A DNA stretch of 64,000 nucleotides from Phytopseudomonas daroniae (GCF_004327285.1 NZ_QJUI01000003.1:278136-342135); one strand, 5' to 3'. Shown: positions 28,301 to 37,841, numbered from the stretch's first letter. Notes: generated by a model not told the origin, from the letters alone. Program-made: numbers and translations.

Positions 28301-29367
28301 TGACTTCCGTGACCCAGGGCATCCGCGGCCCAGGCATTTTTCTCGCGCAGTTCCTGTCCGCCGAGGCCCCGTTCGACAACCTGGCGAATCTCGCTCGCTG
28401 GGCGGCTTCGCTCGGATACAAGGGCATCCAGTTGCCGACCCTGGGGCCGCATTGCCTGGATCTGCAGCGCGCTGCCGAGAGCCAGACCTACTGCGACGAA
28501 CTCAAGGGCATCTGCGCCGAGGCGGGCGTCGAGATCAGCGAACTGTCCACTCACCTGCAGGGCCAGTTGGTGGCCGTGCATCCGGCGTTCGACGATCTGT
28601 TCGATGACTTCGCCCCGGTGCAACTGAGGGGCCGCCCGCACGAGCGTACCGACTGGGCCGTCGCTCAATTGAAGCTGGCGGCTCAGGCCAGCCAGCGACT
28701 GGGTTTGTCAGCCCACGCGACTTTCTCCGGCGCGCTGCTGTGGCCATATCTCTACCCCTGGCCGCAGCGGCCGGCTGGATTGGTGGAAGAGGGGTTCGCT
28801 GAGCTCGCACGGCGCTGGCTGCCGATCCTGCAGGCCTTCGACAAGGCGGGTGTCGACCTCTGCTACGAGCTGCACCCCAGTGAGGATCTGCACGATGGCG
28901 CCACCTTCGAGCGCTTTCTGGCGGCCGTCGACAATCACCCGCGCGCGCACATCCTCTACGACCCCAGCCACATGCTGTTGCAGCAGATGGACTACCTGGG
29001 GTTCATCGACCGCTACCACGAGCGCATCCGCATGTTTCACGTCAAGGATGCGGAGTTCCGCCCCGATGCCCGCTCCGGTGTGTATGGCGGTTATCAGTCC
29101 TGGGTGGATCGTCCCGGTCGTTTCCGTTCGCTGGGCGATGGCCAGATCGACTTCAAGGCGATCTTCAGCAAGCTCACTCAATATGGCTATCAGGGTTGGG
29201 CAGTGCTGGAGTGGGAATGCTGCCTGAAGGACTCGGCCCAGGGCGCTGCCGAAGGCGCGGATTTCATCGAGCGCCACCTGATCACTCGCGCCGAACGCGC
29301 ATTCGACGACTTCGCCGGGGTCGCGACCAGCGCCTCGCGCAACCGGAGGTTACTCGGCCTGGAGTAG
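28300..29367 (+). CDS. Sugar phosphate isomerase/epimerase-type TIM-barrel protein
   Basis: 355 residues of the AP-endonuclease-2 / xylose isomerase-like TIM barrel. Likely metal ligands appear in LCYELHPSED, ILYDPSHMLLQ, MFHVKDAEF and VLEWECCLKD. Such proteins act as epimerases, isomerases or dehydratases on sugars or keto-sugars. Translationally coupled to the preceding oxidoreductase, suggesting that one enzyme's product feeds the other. Note that its C terminus (DFAGVATSASRNRRLLGLE) resembles that of inosose or keto-glycoside pathway proteins only loosely. Confidence 0.85.
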   Translation: MTSVTQGIRGPGIFLAQFLSAEAPFDNLANLARWAASLGYKGIQLPTLGPHCLDLQRAAESQTYCDELKGICAEAGVEISELSTHLQGQLVAVHPAFDDLFDDFAPVQLRGRPHERTDWAVAQLKLAAQASQRLGLSAHATFSGALLWPYLYPWPQRPAGLVEEGFAELARRWLPILQAFDKAGVDLCYELHPSEDLHDGATFERFLAAVDNHPRAHILYDPSHMLLQQMDYLGFIDRYHERIRMFHVKDAEFRPDARSGVYGGYQSWVDRPGRFRSLGDGQIDFKAIFSKLTQYGYQGWAVLEWECCLKDSAQGAAEGADFIERHLITRAERAFDDFAGVATSASRNRRLLGLE

Positions 29368-29409
29368 CACCCTTAACGCTGTCTCGTGAACAACAAGAAG
29401 GATAAGAAC

Positions 29410-30645
29410 ATGAGCACTTTGAATGTCAGGTTGAGTTTCATGATGTTTCTCCAGTTCTTCATCTGGGGAGGCTGGTTCGTCACGCTGGGCACTTTCCTCG
29501 GACGAACCCTGGAGGCCAGCGGCGGGCAGATCGGCATGGCCTACGCGACCCAGTCCTGGGGAGCGATTCTGGCGCCCTTCGTGGTCGGTCTGATCGCCGA
29601 TCGCTTCTTCAACGCCGAACGTCTTCTGGCGGTGTTGCACCTGGGCGGCGCCGTGCTGCTGTACCTGCTGTACCGGGCCGAAGATTTCGCCACCTTCTAT
29701 CCGCTGGTGCTGTGCTACATGGTGGTGTACATGCCGACCCTGGGGCTTGTGAATGCGGTGGCGTTTCGGCAGTTGAGTGATCCGGTACAGCAGTTCTCCA
29801 AGGTGCGTGTGTGGGGCACCATCGGTTGGATCGTCGCGGGGCTGGTAATCAGTTTCGTATTCGCCTGGGACGCCCAGCAGGCCATCGCCGACGGCGCGCT
29901 GCGCAACACCTTCCTGCTCTGCGCCGGTGCCTCGCTGCTGCTCGGGCTTTACAGCTTCAGCCTGCCGGCCACGCCACCAGTGCCTGGCCAGCAGACCGGC
30001 ATCAAGCGCCTGCTGGGTCTGGATGCCTTGCAGATGCTCAAGGATCGCGGCTTCGCCACCTTCTTTCTGGCATCGATCCTGATCTGCATTCCGCTGGCCT
30101 TCTACTACCAGAACGCCAACCTGTTTCTCACCGAAATCGGCGTTGCCAACCCGACCGGCATGATGACCCTCGGCCAGGTTTCCGAAGTGCTGTTCATGCT
30201 GTTGTTGCCGCTGTTCATCCAGCGCTTCGGGATCAAGGCGACGCTGCTGGTGGGCATGGCGGCATGGGCGCTGCGCTATGTGCTGTTCGCCTACGGCAAC
30301 AGCGGCGAGCTGGTGGCATTCCTGGTCGCCGGTATCGTCCTGCATGGCGTGTGCTACGACTTCTTCTTCGTCTCCGGGCAGATCTACACCGACGGCAAGG
30401 CCGGCGAGAGCATCAAGAGTTCGGCCCAGGGCCTGATCACCCTGGCCACCTATGGTGTCGGCATGCTGATCGGTTTCTGGGTGGCCGGCATGGTGTCCGA
30501 TCACTACTCCAGCCAGGGTGCCCACGACTGGCGCAGCATCTGGTTGTTCCCGGCGGTGTTCTCGGTTGCCGTACTGCTGGCGTTCCTGCTGACCTTCCGC
30601 GAGCGTGCCGCGATCAAGCCGGTTGACGCTTCACGGACTCGTTGA
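29410..30645 (+). CDS. MFS transporter, nucleoside:H+ symporter (NHS)-like family
   Basis: 411 residues with about twelve membrane segments. The opening LSFMMFLQFFIWGGWFVTLGTFLG is the hallmark of NupG/XapB-like carriers. ATG at 29410 lies seven bases after AAGGA; a GTG at 29386 gives a polar extension and is less likely. As third gene of the LacI-controlled operon it probably imports the sugar, glycoside or nucleoside that the first two enzymes process. Confidence 0.87.
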   Translation: MSTLNVRLSFMMFLQFFIWGGWFVTLGTFLGRTLEASGGQIGMAYATQSWGAILAPFVVGLIADRFFNAERLLAVLHLGGAVLLYLLYRAEDFATFYPLVLCYMVVYMPTLGLVNAVAFRQLSDPVQQFSKVRVWGTIGWIVAGLVISFVFAWDAQQAIADGALRNTFLLCAGASLLLGLYSFSLPATPPVPGQQTGIKRLLGLDALQMLKDRGFATFFLASILICIPLAFYYQNANLFLTEIGVANPTGMMTLGQVSEVLFMLLLPLFIQRFGIKATLLVGMAAWALRYVLFAYGNSGELVAFLVAGIVLHGVCYDFFFVSGQIYTDGKAGESIKSSAQGLITLATYGVGMLIGFWVAGMVSDHYSSQGAHDWRSIWLFPAVFSVAVLLAFLLTFRERAAIKPVDASRTR

Positions 30646-30654
30646 CGGTAAGCG

Positions 30655-30680
30655 CCGCGGATGGTGCAAGCCATCTGCGG
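30655..30680. terminator. Stem-loop between convergent transporter and sulfatase-family genes
   Basis: CCGCGGATGG (30655-30664) and CCATCTGCGG (30671-30680) pair around TGCAAG with one G-U pair. There is no T run, so termination efficiency is uncertain, but its place just after the symporter stop and before the convergent stop fits. Confidence 0.5.
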
Positions 30681-30686
30681 TGCGGA

Positions 30687-32357
30687 TCATCCCTCGCAGC
30701 GGATCTCTGGCTGTTTGAGCAACATGCTCAGTTGCTGCGGGGGATGATGGATCAAGCCGTTTGGCGTTTCGCAGACGCGCTGGATGAAGTTGTCGGTGAA
30801 CAGCAGTTTGCCGTGCACGAAATGCTCGTTGGGGCGCAGGTTGGGGTTGTCGATGCGCGTACCGAGACGCGCGGCCAGCCATTTTCCGGCCTCGTAGTGG
30901 CTGATCCAGCGCTTCGCTGACAGGCTTGCTAGGGTTTCCGGCTGCGCCTCGCGACCGATGACGATCACCGGTACGTCGCTGACTTCCGGCACCAGATCAT
31001 TGTGTCCCCAATGGCCACCTTCTCCCAGACGCTGGCCGTGATCGCCAGTGATGATCAGGTAGCGCTCGCCTTCCAGGCGGTCGAAGTCGGCGATGACTTC
31101 GGCCAGTAGGCTGTCGAGGTAATGCACCGAATTGTCATAGGCATTGCTCTGACCGTTCGGGCCCTGATCCGTCCAAGGTGCTGGCTTCGCCTCGTGACGA
31201 TAGTTCTGTGCATAGGGAAGGTGGGCGGTACGCAGGTTGAGCACCACGAAGTTGCGTTCACCCCATCGTTGCCCGTCGAGGACGTCCAACAGGGCACGAT
31301 CCTGCTGTTTCAGGAAACGTACTGGATGGTCTTCACGGGTGATCGACACGTCCAGATAACGGCTACCCAGGTTGGCCAGCAGCTTGGATTCCTGGGACGA
31401 AATCCAGTGGGTGCGAAAGCCCGCCTGCTTGGCGAAGCGGAACAGGTTGATGTCGCCGGTGCGCAGCATCGAGTCCTGGCCCGGCTCACGAATCGGGTTG
31501 ATCAGGTAAGGCAGGCTGACATCGGTAGCCACCCCCGCGGCGATGCCGGGGCGTACGAAGGCACTGGGGTGATCGCGCAGGTAGCTGGCCAGTTGCGGCG
31601 TGGTGTCGCGGCTGTAGCCGAACACGCCGAGGCGATCACTGCGCAGCGAATCGGCTACCACCAGCCAGACGTGTCGCGCTTCGCTGAGGCTGGGGCTGAG
31701 CCCGTATGGCGAGAAGGGAGCAAGTGGCAGTTCGACCTCCGGCTCGAAAGCCAGACGTACGGCCCAGGCGGAGAATACGTTGAGGTTGTTGTGCAGTGCG
31801 CTGCGGCTGGGGCTGGCGGCGAACGAGTCGAGATTGCGATAGGTGGCGCGATAGGGTTTCGAGAGCAGCACCATGGCGATCAACACCAGTGCCCAGCGAC
31901 TCTCCGGCAGTTCGATCCTGCTCGGCAGGCGCAGGTGCAGGGCGAGCAGCAGGGCATAGGGAATAGCCACGCAGGGCAGAACCGGCCAATGCTGAGCGAG
32001 GCTGTGCGTCGCCGTTTCGCGAACCTCGCCAGGGTCGTTGAGCAGCGACTGGATATCGATGGCGGTCAGCGGCTCGCCGAAGAAGCTGATATTGGCCAGC
32101 TGTATCAGTTGCATCGCCGCGAACAGCCCCAGGATGCTCGCGCTGAGCCAGCGCAGGTTGCACAGCCACAGCCCCGCACTGAACAGCCAGAGCACGGCGA
32201 CATAGCCGAATTCCGGTTCGGCGCGGTTGTTGGGGGTGAATAACTGCTGCAGGAAATCATCGGCGAGCAGCAACAGGCAACTGAGGGTGGCCAGGGCCAC
32301 GAGCGACAACCAGGAGCGCAACGCCCCAGAGCGATGACGGGCACGAACGGGCAGCAT
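30687..32357 (-). CDS. Inner-membrane sulfatase-fold transferase (phosphoethanolamine/phosphoglycerol transferase-like)
   Basis: 556 residues. The N-terminal third holds about five membrane segments; the C-terminal two thirds is an alkaline-phosphatase/sulfatase fold facing the periplasm. Metal and nucleophile signatures: VVADSLRSDRLGVFGYSRDTTP, the probable nucleophile threonine in GVATDVSLPYL, and TGDHGQRLGEGGHWGHN. Such enzymes modify lipid A, glycans or membrane lipids, but EptA-type cysteine pairs are not evident, so the acceptor is open. It stands between convergent and same-strand neighbours, 15 bases after the cytochrome b561 stop. Confidence 0.8.
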   Translation of the reverse strand: MLPVRARHRSGALRSWLSLVALATLSCLLLLADDFLQQLFTPNNRAEPEFGYVAVLWLFSAGLWLCNLRWLSASILGLFAAMQLIQLANISFFGEPLTAIDIQSLLNDPGEVRETATHSLAQHWPVLPCVAIPYALLLALHLRLPSRIELPESRWALVLIAMVLLSKPYRATYRNLDSFAASPSRSALHNNLNVFSAWAVRLAFEPEVELPLAPFSPYGLSPSLSEARHVWLVVADSLRSDRLGVFGYSRDTTPQLASYLRDHPSAFVRPGIAAGVATDVSLPYLINPIREPGQDSMLRTGDINLFRFAKQAGFRTHWISSQESKLLANLGSRYLDVSITREDHPVRFLKQQDRALLDVLDGQRWGERNFVVLNLRTAHLPYAQNYRHEAKPAPWTDQGPNGQSNAYDNSVHYLDSLLAEVIADFDRLEGERYLIITGDHGQRLGEGGHWGHNDLVPEVSDVPVIVIGREAQPETLASLSAKRWISHYEAGKWLAARLGTRIDNPNLRPNEHFVHGKLLFTDNFIQRVCETPNGLIHHPPQQLSMLLKQPEIRCEG

Positions 32358-32372
32358 GGGTTTTCCTGAGTA

Positions 32373-32912
32373 TCAGCGGTCTTCGGAATGTGCGCGGCGC
32401 TTGCCGGTGATCATCGACAGCGGCAGGTTTTCGCGCAGGTGAACACTTTCGATGAGCGCGGCGGCTATATGGATGACCACCAGAGCAGCCAGGCCATCAG
32501 CAATCCAGCCATGCAGTGTGAGCGGCCAGTCGACGCCCCACAGTGCATCCACTTCCTGCATCAGGAAGCCGCTGATACCGAGCATGGCGATGGCCGCCAT
32601 CATCAGCAGCATGACCAGGGCGCCCAGTGGCGAATGGCCGAGGCGGCGATAGGCACGGCCTTTCAGCACCTGGCTGAGATGCTTGGTCAGGCCCGCGCGA
32701 GTCGGCCAGAAATCCTGCCAGCGCGCGCTGCGCGTGCCGACGAACCCCCATACCAGCCTAACTGCCAGCCAGGCGCAGGCGTAGTAGCCGAGCCAGGTAT
32801 GCCAGTCGTCACCTTCCTCGGTGAGGAAATAGTTGGCGACGAAGACCCCGGCTACCGACACATGGAACAGCCGGATCAGCGGATCCCAGAGTCGTATCGT
32901 CGCCGCGGGCAT
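32373..32912 (-). CDS. Cytochrome b561-family membrane protein
   Basis: 179 residues with four membrane segments. Haem-ligand histidines are likely in LIRLFHVSVAG, EEGDDWHTWLGYYA, LTLHGWIADG and LVVIHIAAAL. It starts at 32912, overlapping the PepSY gene stop (ATGA), and probably accepts or passes electrons in the inner membrane. An upstream frame extension falls inside the PepSY gene. Confidence 0.87.
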   Translation of the reverse strand: MPAATIRLWDPLIRLFHVSVAGVFVANYFLTEEGDDWHTWLGYYACAWLAVRLVWGFVGTRSARWQDFWPTRAGLTKHLSQVLKGRAYRRLGHSPLGALVMLLMMAAIAMLGISGFLMQEVDALWGVDWPLTLHGWIADGLAALVVIHIAAALIESVHLRENLPLSMITGKRRAHSEDR

Positions 32913-33178
32913 CAGTCTTCGATCTCGGTCTTGATGGCCTTGCCGGATACCGGGTCGTGGTAGATCTCGACCTTGCGCTTGTCCTTGTCGAAGCCGTAGA
33001 TCTCGTAGCAGTTGCCTTTGGTGACCTTGAACTTGCTGATCTGGTAACCCTGCTCCTTCAACTGAGTCTGGAATTTCTCTGGATCCTGCCAGGTCGGGCG
33101 GTCGGCGGTGGTGCATTCGGTGCTGGCCAGGGCCAGCGGGCTGCCGAGCAGCAGCGCCAGAAGGACGAAATAACGCAT
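32912..33178 (-). CDS. Periplasmic PepSY-domain protein
   Basis: 88 residues: signal peptide MRYFVLLALLLGSPLALA, then one PepSY domain (EKFQTQLKEQGYQISKFKVTKGNCYEIYGFDKDKRKVEIYHDP). Contains two cysteines that could pair. PepSY plus cytochrome b561 pairs next to two-component genes are common in pseudomonads and are often linked to metal or redox stress. Divergent from the response regulator gene with about 150 bases between. Confidence 0.85.
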   Translation of the reverse strand: MRYFVLLALLLGSPLALASTECTTADRPTWQDPEKFQTQLKEQGYQISKFKVTKGNCYEIYGFDKDKRKVEIYHDPVSGKAIKTEIED

Positions 33179-33326
33179 GGTGGGACTCTCCTGTGAGGGG
33201 GAGACTCACCTTGCGACGCGAAGCTTAGGAAAGTCTTAATGGGCAAATCTCGGTAACATCTGTCCGTGCAAATCGGGCCGTAGGCGGCGCATCATGGCGG
33301 CCACCATTTCTGACGAGGTGCGTCGC

Positions 33327-33992
33327 GTGCGTGTCCTGCTGGTTGAAGATGATCGCGCCCTAGCGCGCGGAATTCGCGTCGCCATGCGCGGCGAAGGGTA
33401 TACGCTGGACTGGCTGGAGGACGGTGTCGAAGCCGCCCATGCCTTGCGTAGCGAGCAGTTCGACCTGGTGCTGCTCGACCTCGGCCTGCCGCGCCTGGAT
33501 GGCATGACGCTGCTGCGCCAGTTGCGCGCGCGCAGCGAGAATGCCGTACCGGTTCTGGTGCTCACCGCCCGCGATGCCATGGAGGATCGCATCCTCGGGC
33601 TGGATGCCGGCGCCGACGACTACCTGGTCAAGCCGTTCGATCCCGAGGAGTTGAAGGCACGCATCCGCGCCTTGCTGCGCCGCAGCCAGGGCCGGGCTCA
33701 GCCGGTGCTGGAGTTCGCTGGCGTGAGCCTCGACCCGGCCACCCAGGAAGTGCGCTACCAGGGCAGCAGCGTGCCGATGACGCCCATGGAATATCAGCTG
33801 TTGCATCAGTTGCTGATCCGCCCCGGTGTGGTGGTCACCCGCGAGCGGCTCGGCAATGCCCTCTATGGTTGGCAGGAAAGCGGGCCGGGCAACACCCTGG
33901 AAGTGCTGATTCACAACTTGCGCCGCAAATTGTCCAGCGACCTCATCCGCACGGTACGCGGGGTCGGTTACCTGGTGGAGCGAACGCCATGA
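33327..33992 (+). CDS. OmpR/PhoB-family response regulator (QseB/PmrA-like)
   Basis: 221 residues: receiver with E7, D8, D9 acid pocket and D51 phosphoacceptor (VLLDLGLPRLDG), lysine in YLVKPFDPEEL, then a winged-helix output domain ending LIRTVRGVGYLVERTP. I chose the GTG at 33327 (MRVLLVEDD) because GAGGTG sits six bases before it; the ATG at 33294 would add eleven unusual residues. Overlaps the sensor gene by four bases. Confidence 0.87.
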   Translation: MRVLLVEDDRALARGIRVAMRGEGYTLDWLEDGVEAAHALRSEQFDLVLLDLGLPRLDGMTLLRQLRARSENAVPVLVLTARDAMEDRILGLDAGADDYLVKPFDPEELKARIRALLRRSQGRAQPVLEFAGVSLDPATQEVRYQGSSVPMTPMEYQLLHQLLIRPGVVVTRERLGNALYGWQESGPGNTLEVLIHNLRRKLSSDLIRTVRGVGYLVERTP

Positions 33993-35350
33993 TTTCCATC
34001 CGCACGCGCATCCTCGCGCCGACCATCGCCCTGGTACTCGCCGGCAGCCTGGCGCTGGTTCTGCTCGCCCTGCGTGACAGTCATCGGCAGACCGAAGCGG
34101 TCTACGATGCGCAACTGGTACAGGCGGCTCGGCTGTTGCAGGGGCTGCTGCAGCAGCCGGATGGGCAGCAGATCGACTGGTCGTTCGTCAGGCAGGCACT
34201 GGACGGCGCTATGGATCGTTCCGCCGAGGGTATCTTCTCGCATCCCTACGAAATCAACCTGGCCTTTCAAGTGTGGGCCGAGGACGGCACTCTGCTGGTG
34301 CGTTCCGAAGAAGCCCCGCCGCTGGCGTCGCCGCCCGCGCCCGGCATTCATGAATTTTTTCTCGATGATCAGGAGTGGTGCGGCGTGCTGCTGGAAGACG
34401 CCGGTCAGGGCCTGCGTATCTGGGTCGGCGAGCGTGAAGATCTGCGCCAGGATCTGATTCAGCAGATTCTCCAGCACACCCTGATGCCGACCCTGGTCTG
34501 CCTGCCGCTACTGGCGGCATTCATCTGGCTGCTGCTGGGTTGGGGATTACGACCCCTGCAGCGCCTGGCCCAGCAACTGCGTGAACGCCCCGAACACAGC
34601 CTCGCCCCCCTGCCAGCCGGCCCTCTGCCGCCAGAGCTGGAGCCGATGCGCCTGGCTCTGGATGACGTATTGAGCCAGCTGCGCGCGCTGCTCGAACGTG
34701 AACGCCGCTTCATCGCCGATGCCGCCCATGAGCTGCGCACGCCGCTGGCAATCCTTGATATCCACGTGCGCAACGCGTTGCAGGCCGGCAGTGTGCAGGA
34801 ACGTGACGAAGCCCTGTCATTCCTGCAGCAGGGCGTGCATCGCGCCACCCGCATCGCCAGCCAACTGCTGACCATGGCACGCTTGGAAACCCCCTCGCAA
34901 AGCCTGCAACCGCTCGATCTGACTACCGTGGTGCGCGAGGAGCTGGCGGATCTGGCGCCGCTGGCACTGAACCGTCGCATCGATCTGGCGCTGGAGGCCG
35001 ACGAGGCTGTGGTGATTCAGGGTGACCGCGGTTTGATCGTCATCCTGTTGCAGAACCTGGTCAGCAACGCGCTGACCTTCTCGTCACCCGGCAGCGAGGT
35101 GAGCGTGCGCGTTTGCCGTGAAGACGAAGGTGTGCGTCTGCAGGTCGTCGATCAGGGGCCGGGTATCGAGGAAGCCCGGTTACCGCGCCTGGGCGAACGT
35201 TTCCACAGTGCGGGCAATCCTCAGGGGGCAGGATTGGGGCTGGCCATTGTCGGGATGATCGCCCGGCACCTGGGCGGCTCCATCGGCTTCAGTAACGCGA
35301 GTCCCAAGGGCTTCCGCGCCGTGGTCAGTTTTCCCTACTCGGCGCTTTGA
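33989..35350 (+). CDS. Sensor histidine kinase (QseC/PmrB-like)
   Basis: 453 residues. A first membrane segment near residues 7-28, a periplasmic part of about 140 residues, a second membrane segment (LVCLPLLAAFIWLLLGWGL), then the dimerisation helix with phospho-histidine H247 (AHELRTPLAIL) and the ATPase motifs LLQNLVSNAL, DQGPGIEE and GAGLGLAIVGMI. Partner of the regulator at 33327. The divergent PepSY-cytochrome genes are probable targets. The signal is unknown. Confidence 0.88.
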   Translation: MISIRTRILAPTIALVLAGSLALVLLALRDSHRQTEAVYDAQLVQAARLLQGLLQQPDGQQIDWSFVRQALDGAMDRSAEGIFSHPYEINLAFQVWAEDGTLLVRSEEAPPLASPPAPGIHEFFLDDQEWCGVLLEDAGQGLRIWVGEREDLRQDLIQQILQHTLMPTLVCLPLLAAFIWLLLGWGLRPLQRLAQQLRERPEHSLAPLPAGPLPPELEPMRLALDDVLSQLRALLERERRFIADAAHELRTPLAILDIHVRNALQAGSVQERDEALSFLQQGVHRATRIASQLLTMARLETPSQSLQPLDLTTVVREELADLAPLALNRRIDLALEADEAVVIQGDRGLIVILLQNLVSNALTFSSPGSEVSVRVCREDEGVRLQVVDQGPGIEEARLPRLGERFHSAGNPQGAGLGLAIVGMIARHLGGSIGFSNASPKGFRAVVSFPYSAL

Positions 35351-35499
35351 TCATGCCTCGTGTATCGGGGGTACCGATCATCGCACGGTACTTTGGCCAA
35401 AGGCCCCTGGCTGATGCATTAGACTGATCATGGGCGGTAACCTGGGTACCGACGCAGGGCGTGGGGCTGGTTCAGCGATACACGTGACCAATTCGATCG

Positions 35500-37446
35500 C
35501 TACAACTGCAGCCCGCCGCTGGCTTTGTGCAGTTTGCGCAGGTGCTCGCCGAGCAGCTTCAGGTTGGCCTCGTTGGCTTCCAGTTCGGCCAGGCGCTGAG
35601 GTTCCAGCAGGCGGCGCACTTCTTCGTCGAGGTCGGCACTGAGCAGGCTGAGTTGTTGCTGGCGGTTGCGGGTTTCGCTTTCCAGGCGCTGCCATTCGCC
35701 CTGTTGCGGCAGGCCGTATCCGCCTTCGAGCAGTTCGGCGGGGCGGCTGAGGAAGCCGGTGCCGGCGAGGATCTGTTCCAGCGCGTCACCGGCCTTGTCC
35801 AGGTTCGGATCCTTGGCGGCGCGGCCGGTCAGGTAACGCTGCTTGAGTTCGTCCTGTGACAGCAGCAACTGACGGCGCATCGCCGCCTGCTCGAGCAGCA
35901 GCATGGCGGCGCTGGCGCGCAGATCGGCCTGCTCGAACCATTGGCGGCGTTCACTGGACGGCTGCTCCAGCCAGTCTTCGACCTGTTGTTGGCGGATCGG
36001 CAGACGTTGCTGCAGCACCTTGAACATGGCCTGGTAGCGGTCACGGAAAGAATCGAACCGGTAGCCCAGGCGCAGCGCTTCACGGGAATCGTCGAGCACG
36101 CTGCTATCGGCCAGGCCGCGGGCCTCGAGCACTTCCAGCAGGCCGATGGGGGTGATGCTGTCGAGATCCTGCAGGCGCGCAAGGTCGGTGCCGCTGCGCA
36201 GCAGCTTGAGGGTTTCCACCGCACAGTTGTTGGAGACGAAGAAGTAGTCGCCGTCGTAACTCCAGTGCTGTTCCACGGCGCGGGCAACCAGTTGCTTGAG
36301 GCGTTCGCGGGGCAGCGTCAGCGGCACCGAGGCCAGGCTGCGCAGCTCGACCTTGGTGTATTCCTCGATCACCTGGGCCAGGGGTAGTACGAACAGGCGC
36401 GACGGGTAAGCACCGGTCAGGCCGTCCCAGCTCGACAGCTGGACGTCGCCGACGAAGGCCCGGTAGGACAGTACCAGATGCTGGTCGAGATCCAGCCGGC
36501 AATCCGGCCCCCGTGGACGGCCCGGTGCGCAGATCACCAGTCGCAGCATGCTGTGGCCCCAGCGGCTGGCCATGTTCTGGTTGGCTTCGGCGAGCAGGTA
36601 GTCGACCTCATAAACGCGCTCGGGATCGAGATTGGCCAGTGCCTGCTTGTCGAAATCGCGTCCCGCATTGAGGTAGGCGTAGCCTGTGCCGCAGGGCGCG
36701 CCATTCGCCGGCGACCAGCCGAAATGTTCGCTGAAGAAGCGCGCCAGGGAAGGACGGCGGCAGGCATATTCGGGATCGAGGAGAAAGTACTCCATATTCA
36801 CCGCGACGAATTCGCGGGGGTTGCTCAGTTCATAGCTGTCCGGGCTGCGCGCCACCTGGCCGTTGTGCTGGTCGCGTTGGCCGCGGGTGCCGACGCGCTG
36901 TGGCCAACCGGCCAGATCGAGCAGGCGTGGATCGTCGCTGAGGGTGAAGCGGCGCTCGGTCTGGCCGCGGCATTCGGCAGGCAGGCCGACCGCGCCCAGG
37001 TTGCTGTTCTGGCGCTGGCAGCGGCGCAGCAGGAGGCGCTGTTCGCTGCCCCAGTAAGTGCCACGATCATAGAGGTGTGCCACTTCATGGAGCACGGTTG
37101 CCAGCAACTCGCGGCGCACGGTGCCATGGGGGCGCCCGTTGGCGGCATGCGCTGCGCTGCCGTCGGTAAGACCGGACAACAGGCCGGCATTGAGCTCGAC
37201 ACCGCTGAGGCGGCCAGCACGTCCATAGATCTGTTCGGGCAGTGGTACCCAACGCACGGTGACGGTTCGATCCAGCGCTTCACGCAACTGTGGAGGCATG
37301 GCCTCCAGGGCTTCGTCGAGCAGCGCCTGGCTGGCCTGGCGCTCGGCGCTGTTCAACAGGCTTTCATCCAGCGTCAGCTTGAGCTGGGCGTTACTGGTCG
37401 TGCTGACCAGCAAGGTCAGCAGCAGAAACCAGCCGCGGGGGGGCAT
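35500..37446 (-). CDS. DUF4105-type exported protein with HExxH motif
   Basis: 648 residues with signal peptide MPPRGWFLLLTLLVSTTSNA. An HEVAH sequence at residues 120-124 with YDRG following resembles a zinc metallopeptidase site; the middle (NQNMASRWGHSMLRLVI ... DQHLVLSYRAFVGDVQ ... NNCAVETLKLLRSG) is the DUF4105/Lnb-type domain, whose conserved H, N and C hint at a cysteine hydrolase or NlpC-like fold. The C-terminal third is predicted helical and coiled. The start overlaps the DUF2388 stop by one base; a GTG one codon upstream is also possible. Function unproven; envelope hydrolase is the best guess. Confidence 0.75.
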   Translation of the reverse strand: MPPRGWFLLLTLLVSTTSNAQLKLTLDESLLNSAERQASQALLDEALEAMPPQLREALDRTVTVRWVPLPEQIYGRAGRLSGVELNAGLLSGLTDGSAAHAANGRPHGTVRRELLATVLHEVAHLYDRGTYWGSEQRLLLRRCQRQNSNLGAVGLPAECRGQTERRFTLSDDPRLLDLAGWPQRVGTRGQRDQHNGQVARSPDSYELSNPREFVAVNMEYFLLDPEYACRRPSLARFFSEHFGWSPANGAPCGTGYAYLNAGRDFDKQALANLDPERVYEVDYLLAEANQNMASRWGHSMLRLVICAPGRPRGPDCRLDLDQHLVLSYRAFVGDVQLSSWDGLTGAYPSRLFVLPLAQVIEEYTKVELRSLASVPLTLPRERLKQLVARAVEQHWSYDGDYFFVSNNCAVETLKLLRSGTDLARLQDLDSITPIGLLEVLEARGLADSSVLDDSREALRLGYRFDSFRDRYQAMFKVLQQRLPIRQQQVEDWLEQPSSERRQWFEQADLRASAAMLLLEQAAMRRQLLLSQDELKQRYLTGRAAKDPNLDKAGDALEQILAGTGFLSRPAELLEGGYGLPQQGEWQRLESETRNRQQQLSLLSADLDEEVRRLLEPQRLAELEANEANLKLLGEHLRKLHKASGGLQL

Positions 37447-37766
37447 CACAGAGCGAGAATGGCTTCGGCCAGCACCTGATCGGAGGCGTTCTGCGCTTCG
37501 GGAAGCTGGCTGCGCAGGGCGCCGAAGGCGGCTTCCAACTGGGCACCGCGGATATCGCCCTGGCTGGCGACGAAGCTGGCGGCGTCGTCACGGGCCTCGA
37601 TCACCACTTTCATGTCGCGGATCGACGTGGTGGTGTCCGAGGTGAAGTTGATGGTGCGGTCGAGGGCGCGGACGATGATGTTGCTGGTGGCCACCAGGGT
37701 CTGGGCCTGAACGGCGCCGGCGAACAGGGCAAGGGATGCCACGGCGGCGAACAACGGACGCTTCAT
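37446..37766 (-). CDS. DUF2388 small exported protein (copy 1)
   Basis: 106 residues with signal peptide MKRPLFAAVASLALFAGAVQA. The mature part has the DUF2388 pattern: VATSNIIVRALDRTINFTSDTTTSIRD, then EARDDAASFVASQGDIRGAQLEAAF and the tail LAEAILAL. It forms an operon with the DUF4105 gene (one-base overlap) and lies 75 bases downstream of a paralogue. Function unknown; the family is largely found in Pseudomonas. Confidence 0.82.
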   Translation of the reverse strand: MKRPLFAAVASLALFAGAVQAQTLVATSNIIVRALDRTINFTSDTTTSIRDMKVVIEARDDAASFVASQGDIRGAQLEAAFGALRSQLPEAQNASDQVLAEAILAL

Positions 37767-37841
37767 GAACGGTCTCCGAATGGGATTGGAATGGCTGGTT
37801 GGACGAGGAACACCCGCCGCAGTTCCGACAATGACAGGTGT

